Source: Spirochaetales bacterium (GTDB lineage Bacteria; Spirochaetota; Spirochaetia; SZUA-6; DRHE01). From it: a stretch of 12,147 nt of DNA. The stretch is taken from contig DRHE01000136.1 in NCBI GenBank assembly GCA_011049745.1, positions 1-12,147 of the forward strand, given 5' to 3'. The number at the start of each line of letters is the position of its first letter. Within the stretch, counting starts at the first letter, position 1. Below, piece by piece: positions 1 through 8,008 of the stretch. The translations under genes and the position numbers were made by a program. The notes under the pieces are model-generated. The model did not search any database. It worked only from the letters and a program-made list of their open reading frames with translations, and was not told the origin of the DNA.

Positions 1-90
1 CAGCATACCGGACTATTTGACGGGTCTATAAGTGTATATAAAATATTTTCTGGGCAGCCGATCTATTTGTCTGAATTTGTATTTACTCAC
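1..90. other. Sequence after rsmD, no supported gene
   Basis: The 90 bases downstream of rsmD are AT-rich and contain no open frame that resembles a known gene and no hairpin with a T-run. A minus-strand GTG at 88-90 opens only about 25 codons before a stop. An ATG at 4-6 on the minus strand could begin a next gene, but it has no clear ribosome binding site and only two codons are visible. Confidence 0.5.
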
Positions 91-624
91 TTATCGGTAA
101 AAAAGAAGGATCGAGCGGCCGTATTTTCTCTTATCCTTCAAACTGATACCACCAATGACATCAGGCAGGGATTCTTCGGTAGGCAGGTGAATAATAAGCT
201 CGCCCCCGGGATTCAGCAGCTTGCCATCCACAACACCGCCTATAATCTCAGCCTTCTGCCTAAAGATAAAGGGAGGATCAAGATAGATAATATCAAAAGA
301 TAACTCCCCTTCTTTCCGGTGTTTGATAAATCTCTCCACCGGCATTATAAAGATCTTTATCTCCGATTCCACAAAAGCGGTATTTCCCTTGAGTGTTACG
401 GACTTGCGGTAATCCTTTTCCACCAGGACAACAGGTTCCGCCCCACGGGAGGCCGCTTCTATGCCCACAACTCCTGAACCGCTGAAAAGGTCTAAAAAAC
501 TCATTCCGGATAAGTTTCCCAGAATTGCAAAGAGAGATTCCCGCATACGGTCCATGGCCGGCCGGATAACACCCCTGGGGCAAATGATCTTTCTTCCTTT
601 ATACAGACCACCGGTAATCCTCAA
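91..624 (-). CDS. rsmD: 16S rRNA (guanine-N2)-methyltransferase RsmD
   Basis: RsmD methylates N2 of G966 (E. coli numbering) of 16S rRNA in the small subunit, using S-adenosylmethionine. The 177-residue protein has the family layout: an N-terminal GGLYKGRKI stretch (5-13), the RP...RESLF segment (21-32), the SAM-binding DLFSGSG loop (45-51) in a Rossmann-like fold, and the catalytic DPPF motif (116-119), equivalent to NPPY/DPPY of N-methyltransferases. Length is normal for the family (about 180-200). The start is TTG at 622-624, supported by GGAGG eight bases upstream, inside the last codons of recG; the gap to the recG stop is 4 nt, so the two are probably translated as a coupled pair. The recG-rsmD order is common in Firmicutes, where coaD usually follows; nothing recognisable as coaD starts in the remaining 90 bases. 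The family call is secure; the exact target G is taken from the family. Confidence 0.95.
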   Translation of the reverse strand: MRITGGLYKGRKIICPRGVIRPAMDRMRESLFAILGNLSGMSFLDLFSGSGVVGIEAASRGAEPVVLVEKDYRKSVTLKGNTAFVESEIKIFIMPVERFIKHRKEGELSFDIIYLDPPFIFRQKAEIIGGVVDGKLLNPGGELIIHLPTEESLPDVIGGISLKDKRKYGRSILLFYR

Positions 625-628
625 TATT

Positions 629-2734
629 TCAACCTCCAGCCAGCACTAAGTCGATATGATCCGCCATTCCTGCCAATACCCGCTTCATCTTGCTATTCTT
701 CCTTAAGGAGACCTCAGGATCATCAGCAACTATTTCCATGGCATCCTGCCTGGCCCGGCGGCAGATCTTAATATCCCGGACAGGATCGGAAATTCCCGGT
801 TTCAAAAAACCGGATTGCCTTACACCCAGGAACTCACCCGCGCCCCGGATATTAAGATCCTCTTCAGCAATCTGAAAACCATCATCAGTAGTCATAATTA
901 CCTTTAGCCGCTTAATACCCTCTTCAGTCAGCCGGCGGCTGTATATCAAAAAGGCGTAAGCCTGTTCGCAGCCGCGGCCCACACGGCCCCTTAGCTGATG
1001 CAGAGTTGCCAGACCGAATCGTTCCGCATGCTCAACCACCATACAGATCGCGTTAGGTATATCAACACCAACCTCCAGCACACTGGTGGCCACCAATATA
1101 TCAATTCTACCTGCTGCAAAATCTTCCATGATATGCTGCTTAACTTCTTCAGCTATGCGGGAATGAACCAAAGCCAAACGTAATCCGGGAAAAACTCTCT
1201 TTTTCAGATGCAGGAACATCGCTTCCGCATTCTTCAGCTCCAGCTTTTCAGATTCCTCAATTAAGGGGTAGACAAAATAGGCCTGCCCGCCTTTCTCTAT
1301 TTCCTGCAGCACCCGTGCATAAACCTTCTGTTCATTACCCTGCCGGGTCAGATGGGTAATTACCGGCAGCCGTCCCTCGGGTTTTTCTTTTATCTCTGAA
1401 AGATCAAGATCTCCGAACAGGGTCAGGGTCAGGCTGCGGGGTATAGGGGTGGCTGTCATCAGCAATAGATCGGTGCTTTGTCCTTTGCTGAGAATAGCTC
1501 CCCGCTGGCGAACACCGAATCTATGCTGTCCATCAATAATTGCCAGACCGAGTTTTTTAAAGTGTACATTGTCAGAAAAGAGGGCCTGGGTACCGATTAA
1601 AAGATCGATGCCACCGTTGCTCAATGACTCAAGCAGAGTACCCCGCAGCTTCTGCGATAAGCTGCCCGAGATAAAACCAACGCGAATGCCCAGGGGGCCC
1701 AGCAGATTGGCTGCATTTTCCGCATGCTGACGGGCCAGGAGCTCGGTTGGCGCCATAAAAGCCACCTGTTCACCGGCTTCAATTACCGAGATGGAGGCGA
1801 GAAAAGCAACCAGGGTTTTACCGCAGCCCACATCTCCCTGGAGCAGCCTGGCGCTGGCGTGAGGGGCAAAGAGATCCTCCTCTATCTCCTTAAGAGCTTT
1901 CTCCTGCCCCCAGGTCAAGACAAAGGGGAGGCGTTGTAACAGCCGTTTTTTAAGCTCTCCGTCAATTCTCTTTCTTGACTTAACACTGTCCCGCCTTTTA
2001 CGGCTTCGCTTCAATAGAATCAACTGCTGGAAAAAAAAATCTTCATAGATCAGAGCCTCTTTAGCCGCTCTCAACTGTTCGAAGCTCTCGGGAAAGTGGA
2101 TCCACTCTATAATTTCAGCCTTGTCAGGAAAATTATAACGGCGGCTCAATTCCGTTGGCAGTTCATTCTCCAGATCTTTAGTGATAAGGGCCAGGGCCTG
2201 TTTCATTATCCTGCGCAGAGATGCGGCAGTTAGATTCTCTGTCAGAGAGTAGAAAGGAATTATCTTACCGAAGCTGGCTGCGTCTTCCTGATACTCCTCG
2301 ATCTCAAAATTAGAGCTCACTCTTTCACCATTGCGGAGATGGAACTTTCCCGACACCCAGAAATATTTCCCCGCAATGAACACCTTTGCCAAATAAGGCC
2401 GCCCGAAACAGAGCAGGTATGCACTGCCGGAAGGATCTGAGATTTTTACCCTCAATGTCCTGGCCCTGCCGCGGCCGATCCATTCCTTACGCGTTATGCT
2501 GATCTTTACATTGATCCGTTCTTTTTTAAGTGCCGAGCTTAATGGCTCGGCACTACGCCGGTCCTGATAATCTTTGGGGAAATGGCTGATAAGATCACCA
2601 AGGCTCTTGATTCCCAGCCGGGCAAGAGCCCTCTCCAGAACCGGACCCACTCCGTTAAGGCTCCTGACTTCCTGGCGATCTTCACCGAGAAACACAGTAA
2701 TTACATTACACTGGCAGAGTGTACAGCAGCTCAA
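629..2734 (-). CDS. recG: ATP-dependent DNA helicase RecG (Walker B glutamate replaced by glycine)
   Basis: RecG is a superfamily 2 translocase that reverses stalled forks and processes branched DNA. The 701-residue product matches the family length. Visible parts are an N-terminal helix-hairpin-like SLNGVGPVLERALARLGI (25-42), an OB-fold wedge region (about 75-150), a Q-motif-like LTWGQ (273-277), Walker A GDVGCGKT (300-307; usually GDVGSGKT), motif III TATPIPRSL (427-435), and motif VI QLRGRVGRG (580-588). Motif II, normally DEQHRFGV, reads DGQHRFGV (401-408): the glutamate that activates water for ATP hydrolysis is glycine through one base (GGA for GAA, codon at 1529-1531). The frame is otherwise intact, so it is annotated as a gene. 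The start is uncertain: TTG at 2734 has a weak AGG upstream and overlaps the membrane-protein gene by 29 nt; GTG at 2695 (688 residues) gives a more typical N-terminus and a 10-nt gap but has no visible ribosome binding site. Confidence 0.93.
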   Translation of the reverse strand: MSCCTLCQCNVITVFLGEDRQEVRSLNGVGPVLERALARLGIKSLGDLISHFPKDYQDRRSAEPLSSALKKERINVKISITRKEWIGRGRARTLRVKISDPSGSAYLLCFGRPYLAKVFIAGKYFWVSGKFHLRNGERVSSNFEIEEYQEDAASFGKIIPFYSLTENLTAASLRRIMKQALALITKDLENELPTELSRRYNFPDKAEIIEWIHFPESFEQLRAAKEALIYEDFFFQQLILLKRSRKRRDSVKSRKRIDGELKKRLLQRLPFVLTWGQEKALKEIEEDLFAPHASARLLQGDVGCGKTLVAFLASISVIEAGEQVAFMAPTELLARQHAENAANLLGPLGIRVGFISGSLSQKLRGTLLESLSNGGIDLLIGTQALFSDNVHFKKLGLAIIDGQHRFGVRQRGAILSKGQSTDLLLMTATPIPRSLTLTLFGDLDLSEIKEKPEGRLPVITHLTRQGNEQKVYARVLQEIEKGGQAYFVYPLIEESEKLELKNAEAMFLHLKKRVFPGLRLALVHSRIAEEVKQHIMEDFAAGRIDILVATSVLEVGVDIPNAICMVVEHAERFGLATLHQLRGRVGRGCEQAYAFLIYSRRLTEEGIKRLKVIMTTDDGFQIAEEDLNIRGAGEFLGVRQSGFLKPGISDPVRDIKICRRARQDAMEIVADDPEVSLRKNSKMKRVLAGMADHIDLVLAGG
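633..637 (-). promoter_or_regulatory. Shine-Dalgarno GGAGG for rsmD TTG start
   Basis: A consensus GGAGG lies 8 nt before a TTG codon that opens the RsmD N-terminus (RITGG...). It sits within the last sense codons of recG and decides the non-ATG start of rsmD. Confidence 0.75.
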
Positions 2735-3290
2735 TTAACCTGCTTAGTACAATACCTCCCAGCAATCTGATGAAGAAAATCAGGCCCAGGGTAATATAGA
2801 GATATTGATTATAACTGAGCTCACGCCTGGGTCGCAACAACCGCGCCACCAGATCGATAATGGGTTGAAACATTAGCTTTATCATGCGCAACAGGGGTGA
2901 CTCACTATTCCTGGAGAAGAGAGTGCTGACAATCTGTACCACACCCAGGACCAGGAATAGAAGCAGGATAAAAGAGAGACCGCCCCAGAGAGCGCTGATT
3001 ATTGAAGCAAGCAACAGACCAATAGTGATCCGCTCGTAAACCAGCAGTACATTGACCAGGTCCAGGGCTACCACTAAAACCAGGATACCTGCCAGCGGGG
3101 TAAAATCAAACATTCCCTGTTTTAAAAAAGTGATCCGGGAAAAGATCTCCAGATAGGGATCGGTGGCCTGTTTCAGCAGCTCTCCTGCTTTCCCTTGAAA
3201 GCTGCCCTTAAACCAGGTCAATATTATTCTTATCGATAAGATCATCAAGTATACTATTAAAAAACCATTTAAAACTCTTAATACCAACAA
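2706..3290 (-). CDS. Integral membrane protein with two YggT-like halves
   Basis: This 194-residue, very hydrophobic protein resembles the YggT family (YlmG/CCB3 relatives), small membrane proteins of unclear biochemical role linked to cell envelope, division or osmotic stress. The first half (about 8-82) has the YggT pattern: a transmembrane helix (5-24), then ILTWF (23-27), a loop with DPYLEIFSRI (44-53), then FDFTPLAG (61-68) and a second helix. The second half (about 115-190) repeats it more weakly: a helix, MFQPIIDLVARLLRP (140-154) and a final helix. The length fits a tandem two-repeat form rather than the single-repeat form of about 90 residues. The TTG start at 3288-3290 is supported by AAAGGAG 7 nt upstream; another TTG follows at once. 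It lies 19 nt after hom and overlaps recG if recG uses its TTG start. Fold assignment is by motif only; function is unknown. Confidence 0.72.
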   Translation of the reverse strand: MLVLRVLNGFLIVYLMILSIRIILTWFKGSFQGKAGELLKQATDPYLEIFSRITFLKQGMFDFTPLAGILVLVVALDLVNVLLVYERITIGLLLASIISALWGGLSFILLLFLVLGVVQIVSTLFSRNSESPLLRMIKLMFQPIIDLVARLLRPRRELSYNQYLYITLGLIFFIRLLGGIVLSRLIELLYTLPV

Positions 3291-3297
3291 AATTTTA

Positions 3298-3304
3298 CTC
3301 CTTT
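3298..3304 (-). promoter_or_regulatory. Shine-Dalgarno AAAGGAG for the YggT-like gene
   Basis: A strong AAAGGAG lies 7 nt before the TTG codon at 3288-3290. It sits in the short gap after hom and supports the unusual TTG start of the membrane-protein gene. Confidence 0.72.
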
Positions 3305-3309
3305 TACGA

Positions 3310-4593
3310 TCAGATTATTCTATAGAAATTGGAATCGCTGAAAATCCCCTCAGAAGAGACAATCATCTCAAAAGCCCGGCGCGCCTGTCTCTCTTTTACA
3401 AGATCTACAAGCACAAAAAGATTTGATGGGCGGGACAGATCCAGCCATTTCTGCTGCACCGATTCAATATTAATATTATTCTCCGCCAGGATGGCGGTCA
3501 CGGTTGCCCAGATTCCCGGGTGGTTTTCAGTGACAAAATGGAAAAAGTAGCGGTAAACCAGCTCCTCAACAGGGAAAAGGTCAGCTCTGTCAAAGGGATT
3601 ACTGGGGAAGGAATCCGTTCTCCACTTTACCACAATACCCTTGAGCAGATCCCCCAGGTCCGAAGCTACCGAAGAAGCAGTTGCCCGCCCGCCCGCACCC
3701 CGCCCCTGGTAAACTGATTTGCCGAGAAAATCCGACTCCAGGAGCACGGCGTTATACTCATCGCGAACTGAAGCCAGGGGATGATCTCGGCCGACCAGTG
3801 CGGGAAATACGGTAACCGCCGGTTGACTGTCAACCAGCTTAGCTTCGGCCAGCAGCTTGAAAACAAAGCCGGCAAAGCGGGCAAATGCTATTTCTTCAGG
3901 TGTAATATGGGTAATTCCTTCAACCAGGATCCGGCGGTAATCTATCCAGGTACCGAAGGAAATACTAGCCAGCAGACTGATCTTCTGGGCAGCGTCAACT
4001 CCCTCCACATCCATTGCCGGATCTTTTTCGGCAAAGCCCGCTTCTTGCGCCTCTTCAAGGGCTTCCTGAAAGGTAATCTCCCTTTCAGTCATTCTGGTTA
4101 AAATGTAATTGGTGGTTCCATTTACTATGCCGCTGATCCTGGTAATCCTGTTGGCCATCAGGCTTTCCCTGATCACCTTAATAATCGGAATTCCCCCACC
4201 AACCGCGGCTTCAAATTTCAAACGGACGCCGTTTTCTCTTGCCAGTTCAAACAGCTCTTCACCATGTTCAGCGAGGAGTGACTTATTGGCCGTTATCACC
4301 TGCTTGCCCCTGCTCAGGGCCTGGCTGACGAGTTTATAGGCAATTTCAACCCCGCCGATTAATTCAATGATAATCGAGATCTCAGGATCTTCTATAATAT
4401 CATTAAAGCCCTGGCTGAAGATATTATCGGGAGCGCCTTCACGTTTCTTAGGTAGATCCTTTACGCCGATTCTCGCAACCTGAACATCTACACCAAGACG
4501 TTTTTTAAAGCTGTCGCCATTCCTGGCAATCAGCTGGTAAAGGCTGGAACCGACCGTTCCATAGCCAATTAAACCGATCCTTATTCTTTCCAT
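3310..4593 (-). CDS. hom: Homoserine dehydrogenase with C-terminal ACT domain
   Basis: Homoserine dehydrogenase reduces aspartate-4-semialdehyde to homoserine with NAD(P)H, at the branch toward threonine and methionine. The 427-residue protein has the dinucleotide-binding GYGTVG loop (10-15), the TANKSLLA segment (101-108) whose lysine is conserved in the family, the core NGTTNYILTRM (158-168), and the catalytic signature DVEGVDAAQK (195-204), with Asp200 and Lys204 matching the yeast D219/K223 pair. A C-terminal ACT domain (about 347-427), beginning YRYFFHFVTENHPGIWATV, suggests feedback control by an amino acid, usually threonine; its distal half is less typical, so the ligand is uncertain. 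The ATG start overlaps the end of dnaE by 13 nt and has GGTGG just upstream inside dnaE, suggesting coupled translation. Neither thrB nor thrC is adjacent in this window, unlike the classic hom-thrC-thrB operon. Confidence 0.95.
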   Translation of the reverse strand: MERIRIGLIGYGTVGSSLYQLIARNGDSFKKRLGVDVQVARIGVKDLPKKREGAPDNIFSQGFNDIIEDPEISIIIELIGGVEIAYKLVSQALSRGKQVITANKSLLAEHGEELFELARENGVRLKFEAAVGGGIPIIKVIRESLMANRITRISGIVNGTTNYILTRMTEREITFQEALEEAQEAGFAEKDPAMDVEGVDAAQKISLLASISFGTWIDYRRILVEGITHITPEEIAFARFAGFVFKLLAEAKLVDSQPAVTVFPALVGRDHPLASVRDEYNAVLLESDFLGKSVYQGRGAGGRATASSVASDLGDLLKGIVVKWRTDSFPSNPFDRADLFPVEELVYRYFFHFVTENHPGIWATVTAILAENNINIESVQQKWLDLSRPSNLFVLVDLVKERQARRAFEMIVSSEGIFSDSNFYRII

Positions 4594-7500
4594 ACCGCTT
4601 CCACCAATGGATACTCCATTACTCCTTTTAAAACCTGGTCATCTGCAGAAACGCTTATCTGGTTTGATGCCTTGATAATCACTTCCTCTTCCTCCTTAAC
4701 CAGGTGAAAATATACAGCACATTTGCCCACTCTTTCAATCATATAATCCCTGATGGGCAGCAAATTCTCTTCACTCGCCAACTCTGTGCACAGCCGCACA
4801 TGCACCGCCCTCGGTTCAGGCGCTTTCAGTTCTGCGGGCTTGCCGATTGTCTCTACTTTGAGCTTGGCATCGCCGCGGCTCTTATCAACCCTTCCGCTTA
4901 CTGCAACAATTGTATCTTTGACAATTAATTGCCGCTGCGCCTCATATATATCGGGAAAGAAGATCAGCTCGATTGAACCACGGTAATCCTCCAGTTCAGC
5001 GAAGGCCATTCGTTTTCCGCTTCTGGTAATGATCTCTTTCAACTCCTTAAGCATACCAATCAGGGTATATTTACCCCTATCCCGGGCTTTCTCCAACCGG
5101 GAAAGATCCAGACGAACATGCTCATTTATCAGATCACGGTAGCGGTCAAGGGGATGTCCGGAGAAAAAGAAGCCCAGTATCTCCTTCTCGTGCTTGAGCC
5201 TTTCGCGGCTGGGCCACTCTTCAAATTTCTCCAGCTCCACAATGGAAAGCCCCTCCTCATCATCAAAGAGACTCTCCTGGCCGTATTTCCGGTTTTCTTT
5301 GACGCTGTTTACCATGTCCAGCACTTTATCAAGATTATTGAAAAGTGTGGCGCGGTTCTCTTTAAACGAGTCAAATGCCCCGCTGTAAATAAGGGTTTCC
5401 ACCACCTTCCGGTTAACCGTTTTCAGCTCTACACGCTCCAGGAACTGGACCAGATCCTTATAGGAACCGTTGCGTTTTCTCTCAAGGCTGATCTCTTCTG
5501 CAGCAGCCGTGCCCAGGTTTTTCATACCCAGAAGACCGTAGAATATTTTCCCGTGAACAACGCTGAAGTATTTTTCTGAAAGGTTGATATCCGGAGGCAG
5601 GATCTCCAGCCCCATTTCCCTGATCTCACCTATATAGCCGGCCATTTTATCGGTATTGCTGATTTCGTTAGTCAGGTTGGCGGCCATGAACTCAGCCGGG
5701 TAATTGGCTTTCAGGTAAGCTGTCTGATAGGCCAGCACTGAATAGGCGGCTGCATGGGATTTATTGAAACCATAGCCGGCAAAAGGGATCAGCAATTCAA
5801 ATATTTTAATACCGTCAGCAGTTGAATAGCCATTCTTCCTGGCGCCATCCAGGAACTTGGCTTTCATCCTGTCCATTTCCTCCGGTTTCTTTTTGCCCAT
5901 GGCCCTTCTCAGGATGTCAGCCTCACCCAGGGAAAAGCCCGCTACTTTCCGGGCAATCTCCAATACCTGCTCCTGGTAGACGATTACCCCGTAGGTCTCT
6001 TTCAGAATAGACTCCAGCTCAGGCAGGGGATACTTCACAGGGGTTTTTCCCCTTTTAGCCTCGATAAACTGGTCGATAAACTGCATAGGACCGGGCCGGT
6101 ACAGAGCATTCAGGGCTATCAGATCCTCGATCTTTTCCGGTTTGGCCTTTTTTAATATTCCCTGCATGCCGGAACTCTCAAACTGGAATATGCAGGTGCT
6201 TTTCCCCCTGCCCAGCATTTGAAAGGTTGCCTGATCATTCTCAGGGCTCTCCTTGAAATCCAGCTCTACGCCCCTGGATTTGAGGAGCTCCAGGGTATTC
6301 TTGATCAGGGTAAGGGTTTTTAAACCCAGGAAATCCATCTTTACCAGCCCCACATCCTCCAGGTAGTTCATGCTGTACTGGGAGGAAATCGCTCCGGTCT
6401 TGGGGTCACGGTATAGGGGAACATAATGCGTCAATTCCTCTTTACTGATAACAATGCCCGCGGCATGGGTGGAAGCATGACGGTTAAGTCCCTCGAGTTT
6501 GCGGCTGATATCGATTAGATCCTTATAGCGCTTCTCCTGCTTATACATTCCGGACAGCTCAGGCTCCAACTTTAAGGCCTCATTTATGCTTTTGCCGAAA
6601 GGGATCAACTTGGCAATGGCATCGGCCTCTGCATAGGGGAAATCGAGCACCCTGGCCACATCCCTGATCACCGCTTTTGCCTTGAGCGCTGCAAAGGTAA
6701 TGATCTGACCCACCTTCTCCTTGCCGTACTTCCCGGTAACATAATCAATAACCTCCTGCCTGCCCTCATAACAGAAGTCGATATCAAAGTCAGGCATGGA
6801 CACCCTTTCAGGATTTAAAAAACGCTCAAAGATAAGATGATACTTGAGGGGATCAATATCGGTAATCTCCAGACTGTAGGCAACCAGGGAACCGGCGCCC
6901 GAACCGCGGCCGGGTCCCACCGGGATACCTCTTTCTTTGGCAAAATGGATAAAATCCCAGACAATAAGAAAATAACCGGCATAGCCCATTGAGTTAATCA
7001 CCGAAAGTTCATAATCCAGGCGCTCTTTCATCTCATCGGTCAAGGAATTATAGCGATTTTTCAAGCCTCTGTGGGCCAGATCCGTGAGATATTCACTTAA
7101 ATCGCTGCCGTCCGGAGGCTGATAATTGGGTAGCTGCGCGCCTTGCACACTGATTGCCAGATTGCACTTTTCAGCGATCTCCAGGGTATTGCTTAAAGCC
7201 TCCGGATGACCGGTGAAGAGACGGGCCATTTCCTCTGCGGATTTAAAATAAAACTCAGGGTATTCAAACTTGAGGCGTTTGCCCTCATTCAGCTTCTTAT
7301 TGGTGCCTATGCAGATAAGAACATCCTGGGCTCTGGCATCCTCCCTGTCAATATAGTGGATATCATTGGTGGCCGCTACCGGGATTTCCGTATTACGGGA
7401 CATTTCCAACAACTCTTTAATCACCACCTTCTGATCAGGAATGCCGTGATCCTGGAGCTCCAGGTAAAAATTATCAGGACCGAATAGATCCCGGTAATAG

Positions 7501-7982
7501 ATAGCCTTTTCTAAAGCCTCTTTGCTTCTATTCTCTATTATCAACCGCGGGATCTCACCAGCCAGACAGGCGGTAAGTGCAATCAGCCCCTCATGATACT
7601 TCTCTAAAAGCTCATCATCTATGCGCGGCCGGTAGTAGAAACCCTCTGTATATCCCAGGGAGGATAGCAACATCAGATTACGGTATCCCTGTTCATCTCT
7701 CGCCAACAGCACCAGGTGATGATAACGCGCCCCCTTCTCGCTTCCCGATTTCTTATATCTGGATTCCGGAGCCAGGTAGAATTCTGAACCGATAATAGGT
7801 TTAATGGAGTGTTTCTTACATTCCCGGTAAAATTTCTGGACTCCGAACATATTTCCGTGATCGGTCAGGGCCAGGGCTGACATTCCCTCACTCTTTGCTT
7901 TACCAACCAGGCTACCAATCCCGGCGGCACCATCGAGAAGTGAAAAATCAGAATGATTATGGAGATGAATAATTTCAGGCAC
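4581..7982 (-). CDS. dnaE: DNA polymerase III alpha subunit, DnaE type
   Basis: This is the catalytic subunit of a bacterial C-family replicative DNA polymerase, 1133 residues. Order of parts: PHP domain (1 to about 215), palm with GPGRGSGAGS (357-366) and PDFDIDF (397-403), third catalytic aspartate in KMDFLGLKT (548-556), fingers and tandem helix-hairpin-helix region ending near TVNRKVVETLI (855-865), a clamp-binding QESLF (902-906), and an OB fold (about 970-1045). Catalytic residues Asp398, Asp400 and Asp550 match E. coli D401, D403 and D555. By alignment with M. tuberculosis DnaE1, all nine PHP metal ligands are present (His8, His10, Asp17, His42, Glu67, His88, Cys139, Asp207, His209), so the PHP domain may proofread. 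The GTG start has GGGAGGGG upstream. It heads the operon to hom and recG, behind a good promoter. PolC is excluded: there is no inserted exonuclease domain. Confidence 0.97.
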   Translation of the reverse strand: MPEIIHLHNHSDFSLLDGAAGIGSLVGKAKSEGMSALALTDHGNMFGVQKFYRECKKHSIKPIIGSEFYLAPESRYKKSGSEKGARYHHLVLLARDEQGYRNLMLLSSLGYTEGFYYRPRIDDELLEKYHEGLIALTACLAGEIPRLIIENRSKEALEKAIYYRDLFGPDNFYLELQDHGIPDQKVVIKELLEMSRNTEIPVAATNDIHYIDREDARAQDVLICIGTNKKLNEGKRLKFEYPEFYFKSAEEMARLFTGHPEALSNTLEIAEKCNLAISVQGAQLPNYQPPDGSDLSEYLTDLAHRGLKNRYNSLTDEMKERLDYELSVINSMGYAGYFLIVWDFIHFAKERGIPVGPGRGSGAGSLVAYSLEITDIDPLKYHLIFERFLNPERVSMPDFDIDFCYEGRQEVIDYVTGKYGKEKVGQIITFAALKAKAVIRDVARVLDFPYAEADAIAKLIPFGKSINEALKLEPELSGMYKQEKRYKDLIDISRKLEGLNRHASTHAAGIVISKEELTHYVPLYRDPKTGAISSQYSMNYLEDVGLVKMDFLGLKTLTLIKNTLELLKSRGVELDFKESPENDQATFQMLGRGKSTCIFQFESSGMQGILKKAKPEKIEDLIALNALYRPGPMQFIDQFIEAKRGKTPVKYPLPELESILKETYGVIVYQEQVLEIARKVAGFSLGEADILRRAMGKKKPEEMDRMKAKFLDGARKNGYSTADGIKIFELLIPFAGYGFNKSHAAAYSVLAYQTAYLKANYPAEFMAANLTNEISNTDKMAGYIGEIREMGLEILPPDINLSEKYFSVVHGKIFYGLLGMKNLGTAAAEEISLERKRNGSYKDLVQFLERVELKTVNRKVVETLIYSGAFDSFKENRATLFNNLDKVLDMVNSVKENRKYGQESLFDDEEGLSIVELEKFEEWPSRERLKHEKEILGFFFSGHPLDRYRDLINEHVRLDLSRLEKARDRGKYTLIGMLKELKEIITRSGKRMAFAELEDYRGSIELIFFPDIYEAQRQLIVKDTIVAVSGRVDKSRGDAKLKVETIGKPAELKAPEPRAVHVRLCTELASEENLLPIRDYMIERVGKCAVYFHLVKEEEEVIIKASNQISVSADDQVLKGVMEYPLVEAVWKE

Positions 7983-7985
7983 AAT

Positions 7986-7993
7986 CCCCTCCC
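7986..7993 (-). promoter_or_regulatory. Shine-Dalgarno GGGAGGGG for dnaE GTG start
   Basis: A strong purine-rich site, with GGAGG 5 nt before the GTG at 7980-7982, fixes the dnaE start. The first codons read MPEIIHLHNH, the usual beginning of a PHP domain. Confidence 0.8.
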
Positions 7994-8008
7994 TATCGGT
8001 TATTACCT

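Noticed and set aside
17..44. Plus-strand promoter-like TTGACG, 16-nt spacer, TAAAAT.
   Set aside because: It matches consensus well, but no plus-strand gene follows; it would only give antisense RNA to rsmD. In an AT-rich stretch a chance match is likely, and no conservation can be tested.
88..90. GTG right after the rsmD stop as the start of a small gene.
   Set aside because: The frame closes after about 25 codons, has no ribosome binding site and the product resembles nothing known.
293..583. A 96-codon minus-strand frame overlapping rsmD in another frame.
   Set aside because: The rsmD frame carries all family motifs; this frame gives a low-complexity, Gly/Cys-rich product with no family likeness.
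5118..5579. A 153-codon plus-strand open frame inside dnaE.
   Set aside because: It is antisense to a strongly conserved dnaE segment, has no recognisable domain or convincing ribosome binding site, and fits a codon-bias shadow.
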